Positions 61,533-64,000 of a stretch of 64,000 nt of DNA are shown here, piece by piece. How positions within the stretch are numbered: position 1 is the stretch's first letter; each line of letters starts with the position of its first letter. The notes beneath the pieces are model-generated. The model was not told where the DNA came from, did no database searches, and was given only the letters and a program-made list of their open reading frames with translations. The stretch is from Maribacter sp. MMG018. GTDB lineage: Bacteria > Bacteroidota > Bacteroidia > Flavobacteriales > Flavobacteriaceae. The stretch covers positions 434,001-498,000 of the forward strand of contig NZ_JAGJEC010000001.1 in assembly GCF_018100785.1 (NCBI RefSeq), read 5' to 3'. Made by a program: the position numbers and the translations under genes.

Positions 61533-61603
61533 CCATAGCATAAGTAGGTTAAGTTCATGGTAAGATTTGGGGAAAAAAGGTGGAGCTACGCTCTGCCTTT
61601 TTT
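61533..61603 (+). ncRNA. Candidate small RNA, copy 2 of 3
   Basis: Also 71 nt, starting CCATAGCATAAGTAGG and ending in GGTGGAGC-TAC-GCTCTGCC plus six T. Relative to copy 1, the terminator differs at two bases: one in the loop and one that turns a G-C pair into G-U, so the stem is kept. It has the best promoter of the three. It begins 209 bp after the start of copy 1. The DNA between the two is unrelated, apart from a short TTAACACC stretch directly behind each terminator. Confidence 0.8.
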
Positions 61604-61717
61604 ATTTTAACACCAAAAGTGCCTACATTCAGATAGTTAACTTCTTTAACAGAAATAACCTCATTAGGGAAAAGGAATTTTTTTTAACATTTCTTTTTTT
61701 ATTTCCCACAATACCAG

Positions 61718-61725
61718 TATTTTAG
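61718..61725 (+). promoter_or_regulatory. -7-like element of sRNA copy 3
   Basis: TATTTTAG, 5 bp before CCATAGC of copy 3; one base from TAnnTTTG. Confidence 0.5.
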
Positions 61726-61730
61726 TGTCG

Positions 61731-61800
61731 CCATAGCATAAGTAGGTTAAGTTTATGGTAAGATTTGGGACGAAAAGGGTGGAGATTTCTCCACCCTTTT
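61731..61800 (+). ncRNA. Candidate small RNA, copy 3 of 3
   Basis: A 70-nt diverged copy. The first 23 bases equal those of copies 1 and 2, then one C-to-T change, then ATGGTAAGATTTGGG is kept. The terminator is a different but equally stable stem (GGGTGGAG-ATTT-CTCCACCC, four T). Because the stem changed on both arms while pairing was kept, the structure rather than the sequence is conserved. It starts 198 bp after copy 2. Confidence 0.78.
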
Positions 61801-61821
61801 CTATTTCTTAAAAACAAAAAA

Positions 61822-61849
61822 ACCACCTATAGATTTATCCATAAGTGGT
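61822..61849 (-). terminator. Intrinsic terminator of superoxide dismutase gene
   Basis: On the minus strand ACCACTTAT and ATAGGTGGT pair around a 10-base loop and are followed by seven U. Confidence 0.75.
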
Positions 61850-61889
61850 CCTTTCCCTGTAAAAGATCAGGGTTTTACAAAATCTTCGA

Positions 61890-62498
61890 TTATTTGTTCT
61901 CTGCGTACAACCTAGAAACTTCTTCCCAGTTAATGATATTAAAGAACGCACTGATATAATCTGGTCTCTTATTTTGGTAATTTAGATAATAGGCATGTTC
62001 CCATACATCCAAGCCAAGAATAGGCTGTCCTCCACAACCAACACCTGGCATAATCGGTGTATCTTGGTTCGGAGTAGAACAAATTTCCAGTTTACCTCCT
62101 TTGTGAACACATAACCAAGCCCAACCAGAACCAAACCTGGTAGCTGCTGCAGCGCTAAATTTTTCTTTGAACCCTTCAAAAGAACCAAAGGCACTGTTTA
62201 TTGCATCTGCCAACTCCCCTGTTGGAGCTCCACCTCCGTTTGGTGATAACATGGTCCAGAACAAAGAGTGATTGTAAAAACCACCTCCGTTATTTCTTAC
62301 CGCACTGTTGTTCATGTCCAATCCGGTCAAAATATCTTCAATAGATTTTCCTTCTAAATCCGTACCCTCGATAGCGGCGTTCAATTTAGTAGTATATCCA
62401 TTGTGATGTTTTGTGTGATGTATTTCCATAGTCCTTGCATCTATGTGCGGTTCTAAAGCATCATATGCATAGGGCAATTTTGGTAATTCAAAAGCCAT
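61890..62498 (-). CDS. Superoxide dismutase (Fe/Mn family)
   Basis: The 202-residue cytoplasmic enzyme converts superoxide to peroxide and oxygen. The start [35 protein letters not shown] supplies the first metal histidine (His27), the second lies in [13 protein letters not shown], and [11 protein letters not shown] supplies the Asp and last His. The segment [12 protein letters not shown] is slightly longer than usual around the metal loop. Iron or manganese preference cannot be safely assigned by eye. It faces the small RNA array with two hairpins between. Confidence 0.95.
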   Translation of the reverse strand: MAFELPKLPYAYDALEPHIDARTMEIHHTKHHNGYTTKLNAAIEGTDLEGKSIEDILTGLDMNNSAVRNNGGGFYNHSLFWTMLSPNGGGAPTGELADAINSAFGSFEGFKEKFSAAAATRFGSGWAWLCVHKGGKLEICSTPNQDTPIMPGVGCGGQPILGLDVWEHAYYLNYQNKRPDYISAFFNIINWEEVSRLYAENK

Positions 62499-62534
62499 AA
62501 TTTTATTGTTTTTAGATTAATAATAATTCCAACT

Positions 62535-62542
62535 CAAATTTA
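62535..62542 (-). promoter_or_regulatory. Perfect -7 element for superoxide dismutase
   Basis: The minus strand reads TAAATTTG, 36 bp before the ATG, with a TTG 24 bp further upstream. Confidence 0.55.
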
Positions 62543-62618
62543 GGTATTTTAACATTTATATTAACCCAATAATTTGTTAAGAACTGTTGTATAATCCTTA
62601 TTTTGCAGGTAAAAACAA

Positions 62619-64000
62619 GTGCACGAAAGTTCCTTTAAGATATATAATGCTTCTGCTGGATCTGGCAAGACCTATGCCCTTTCCAAAGCCTATCTAAAGA
62701 TAGTGCTTTCTTCTTCGAACAGTTTTAGACGAATTTTGGCTATTACCTTTACCAACAAGGCAGTAAACGAGATGAAGAGTCGTATTCTTCAAAATCTCTT
62801 TCAGTTTAGCCAAGTCACTTCATTGGAAAAAGCCCCTCCGTTGTTCAAAGAACTTATGGCCGATCTGAACCTGACCGATTCCTCTCTTAGGAATTTAAGC
62901 AAGCTTCGCTTAAAGGAAATTCTTCACAATTATGCTTTTTTTGACATCTCTACCATAGATAAATTTACCCACCGGGTAATACGCACTTTTGCCCGTGACC
63001 TTAAAATTCCTCAAAATTTTGAAGTAGTATTGGATGTGGACCTACTCTTGGACGAAGCGGTATCAAGAGTCATTGCAAGGGCCGGTGAAGACATGGACCT
63101 AACCAAAGTTCTGATGGATTTTGCCCTAGAAAAAATTGATGATGACAGAAGTTGGGACATCACCTATGACCTTACCAATATCGGAAAACTATTGTTCGAC
63201 GAGAACAATGCAAAACACATAAATGGTTTTTCGGACAAAACTATTTCCGATTTTCAGAAATTGCAAAAAAAGGTTCTATCAGAAATTAAGGCGGCCGAGA
63301 AAAAAGCCACAACAATCGCCGAAGAGACACTTTCATACATTGCCTCTACAGGCCTGGACGATACCGATTTTCCGAGACAAACATTGCCCAACCATTTTAA
63401 AAAAATACGCAACGGCCAATTCTCGCCCTCACAATTGTACAACAATAAGTTAGAAGAAAATTTAATAGCCCAGAAAATTGTCAAAGCCAATGTTTCGCTC
63501 CCTTCAGAAGATATAGCCGTCAATTTGTTACATTATTACCAAAACTTAAAAACCCTCATATACACCAGAAGTTTCTTTCAGAACATTTACAGAAACCTGG
63601 TTCCGTTGACCTTATTGAATGAAATAGAAAACGAGATAAAAAAAATTCAACAAGAAAAGGACCAGTTATCCATATCTGAGTTCAATGCAATTATATCAAA
63701 AGAGATCAAGGATCAACCCGCCCCTTTTATATACGAGCGTCTGGGTGAAAAATACCGCCATTATTTTATAGACGAGTTTCAAGACACCTCTGAAATGCAA
63801 TGGAAAAATCTGTTACCTCTGATCGGAAATGCTCTGGAAGGTGAAGATGAACAGGGAAACACGGGTTCTTTGTTTATAGTAGGCGATGCCAAACAAGCTA
63901 TTTACAGATGGCGAGGCGGAAAAGCGGAGCAATTTTTAACCCTAGTCACTAAAAACTCACAACCGTTCTCAATTGCCGCAGACACTCATGTGCTACCCAG
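62619..64000 (+). CDS. UvrD/RecB-type helicase-nuclease, 5' part (runs off the window)
   Basis: The frame opens with GTG at 62619; an in-frame TAA at 62610 excludes a longer start and no ATG precedes the first motif. At least 460 residues are visible. The Walker A motif is NASAGSGKT (residues 10-18), motif Ia is AITFTNKAVNEMKSRI, the Walker B motif is FIDEFQDTSEMQWKNL near 382-397 and motif III is VGDAKQAIYRWRGG near 421-434. This is the N-terminal half of an AddA/RecB-like ATP-dependent double-strand DNA exonuclease, whose nuclease domain should follow beyond 64000. Partial because of the window edge, not broken. Confidence 0.9.
   Translation, partial: MHESSFKIYNASAGSGKTYALSKAYLKIVLSSSNSFRRILAITFTNKAVNEMKSRILQNLFQFSQVTSLEKAPPLFKELMADLNLTDSSLRNLSKLRLKEILHNYAFFDISTIDKFTHRVIRTFARDLKIPQNFEVVLDVDLLLDEAVSRVIARAGEDMDLTKVLMDFALEKIDDDRSWDITYDLTNIGKLLFDENNAKHINGFSDKTISDFQKLQKKVLSEIKAAEKKATTIAEETLSYIASTGLDDTDFPRQTLPNHFKKIRNGQFSPSQLYNNKLEENLIAQKIVKANVSLPSEDIAVNLLHYYQNLKTLIYTRSFFQNIYRNLVPLTLLNEIENEIKKIQQEKDQLSISEFNAIISKEIKDQPAPFIYERLGEKYRHYFIDEFQDTSEMQWKNLLPLIGNALEGEDEQGNTGSLFIVGDAKQAIYRWRGGKAEQFLTLVTKNSQPFSIAADTHVLP

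Noticed and set aside
61324-61800. CRISPR array
   Set aside because: Only three units, ~71 nt long with ~130-bp spacers, each with promoter-like and terminator elements; no cas gene nearby.
61324-61800. Insertion-element remnants as explanation of the three repeats
   Set aside because: Identity stops exactly at the promoter and terminator limits of the unit, and no terminal inverted repeats or target duplications surround it. Not fully excluded.
61855-61873. CCCTG-CAGGG hairpin with short T run
   Set aside because: Weak 5-bp stem; the stronger terminator at 61822 accounts for termination of the dismutase gene.
61765-61959. 64-codon plus-strand frame over sRNA copy 3
   Set aside because: It starts at a TTG-type codon within the sRNA copy, crosses two terminators, and ends antisense to superoxide dismutase.
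63223-63453. 76-codon frame near the right end
   Set aside because: Overlaps the UvrD/RecB-like gene in another frame; the correct frame has helicase motifs on both sides.

Overview
The window is a single stretch of chromosome from a marine-type member of the Flavobacteriaceae (Bacteroidota). The supports are: AT-rich DNA with almost no Shine-Dalgarno sequences; several promoters with the Bacteroidota -7 element TAnnTTTG; a complete MoxR/BatA-E operon; an IPExxxVDY-family gene beside pyk; and flavobacterial gene orders such as acpP-fabF-rnc. No transposase, phage gene, CRISPR array, tRNA or rRNA was seen. I recognise no single species.

Layout. 0-7 kb: an AraC regulator, a duplicated-domain lipoprotein, and glycerol-3-phosphate metabolism (gpsA converging on glpK-glpD), then two small genes. 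7-13 kb: CvpA-like protein, CAP-domain lipoprotein, 3-hydroxyanthranilate dioxygenase with a DUF1304 protein, an ALDH7-type dehydrogenase, a 600-bp gene-poor stretch, and an OmpA-like protein paired with a helix-hairpin-helix-like membrane protein. 13-21 kb: a minus-strand group (SPFH/GYF protein, zinc-ribbon membrane protein, phosphoesterase, acyl-ACP desaturase), a PfkB kinase, then an AlbA_2-domain protein, an SDR and an aldo/keto reductase. 21-30.5 kb: the moxR-DUF58-batABCDE operon. 30.5-36 kb: two SulP anion transporters around a universal stress protein and a beta-carbonic anhydrase. 36-40 kb: pheS, a small conserved gene, a Tat-exported HisC-like aminotransferase and an AEC-type permease.

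40-49.4 kb: a GbsR/MarR regulator, an RND efflux operon (adaptor, pump, outer membrane channel) ending in a TetR regulator, then a CYTH protein, an NAD(P)-binding protein and dinB. This block looks richer in G+C than its surroundings. 49.4-52.3 kb: an AraC regulator followed on the same strand by an unlisted 51-codon Cys/His micro-gene, an AhpD-like protein and a cupredoxin-like protein; a PAS protein lies divergently. 52.3-57 kb: pyk with the IPExxxVDY gene, rnc, fabF and acpP. 57-61.2 kb: purN, RNase HI, a PfkB kinase and purF. 61.2-61.9 kb contains no protein gene but three tandem copies of a ~71-nt unit, each with its own -7 element and intrinsic terminator. I read it as an array of paralogous small RNAs, and it is the most interesting feature here. 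The window closes with superoxide dismutase and the 5' part of a UvrD/RecB-type helicase-nuclease that runs off the end.
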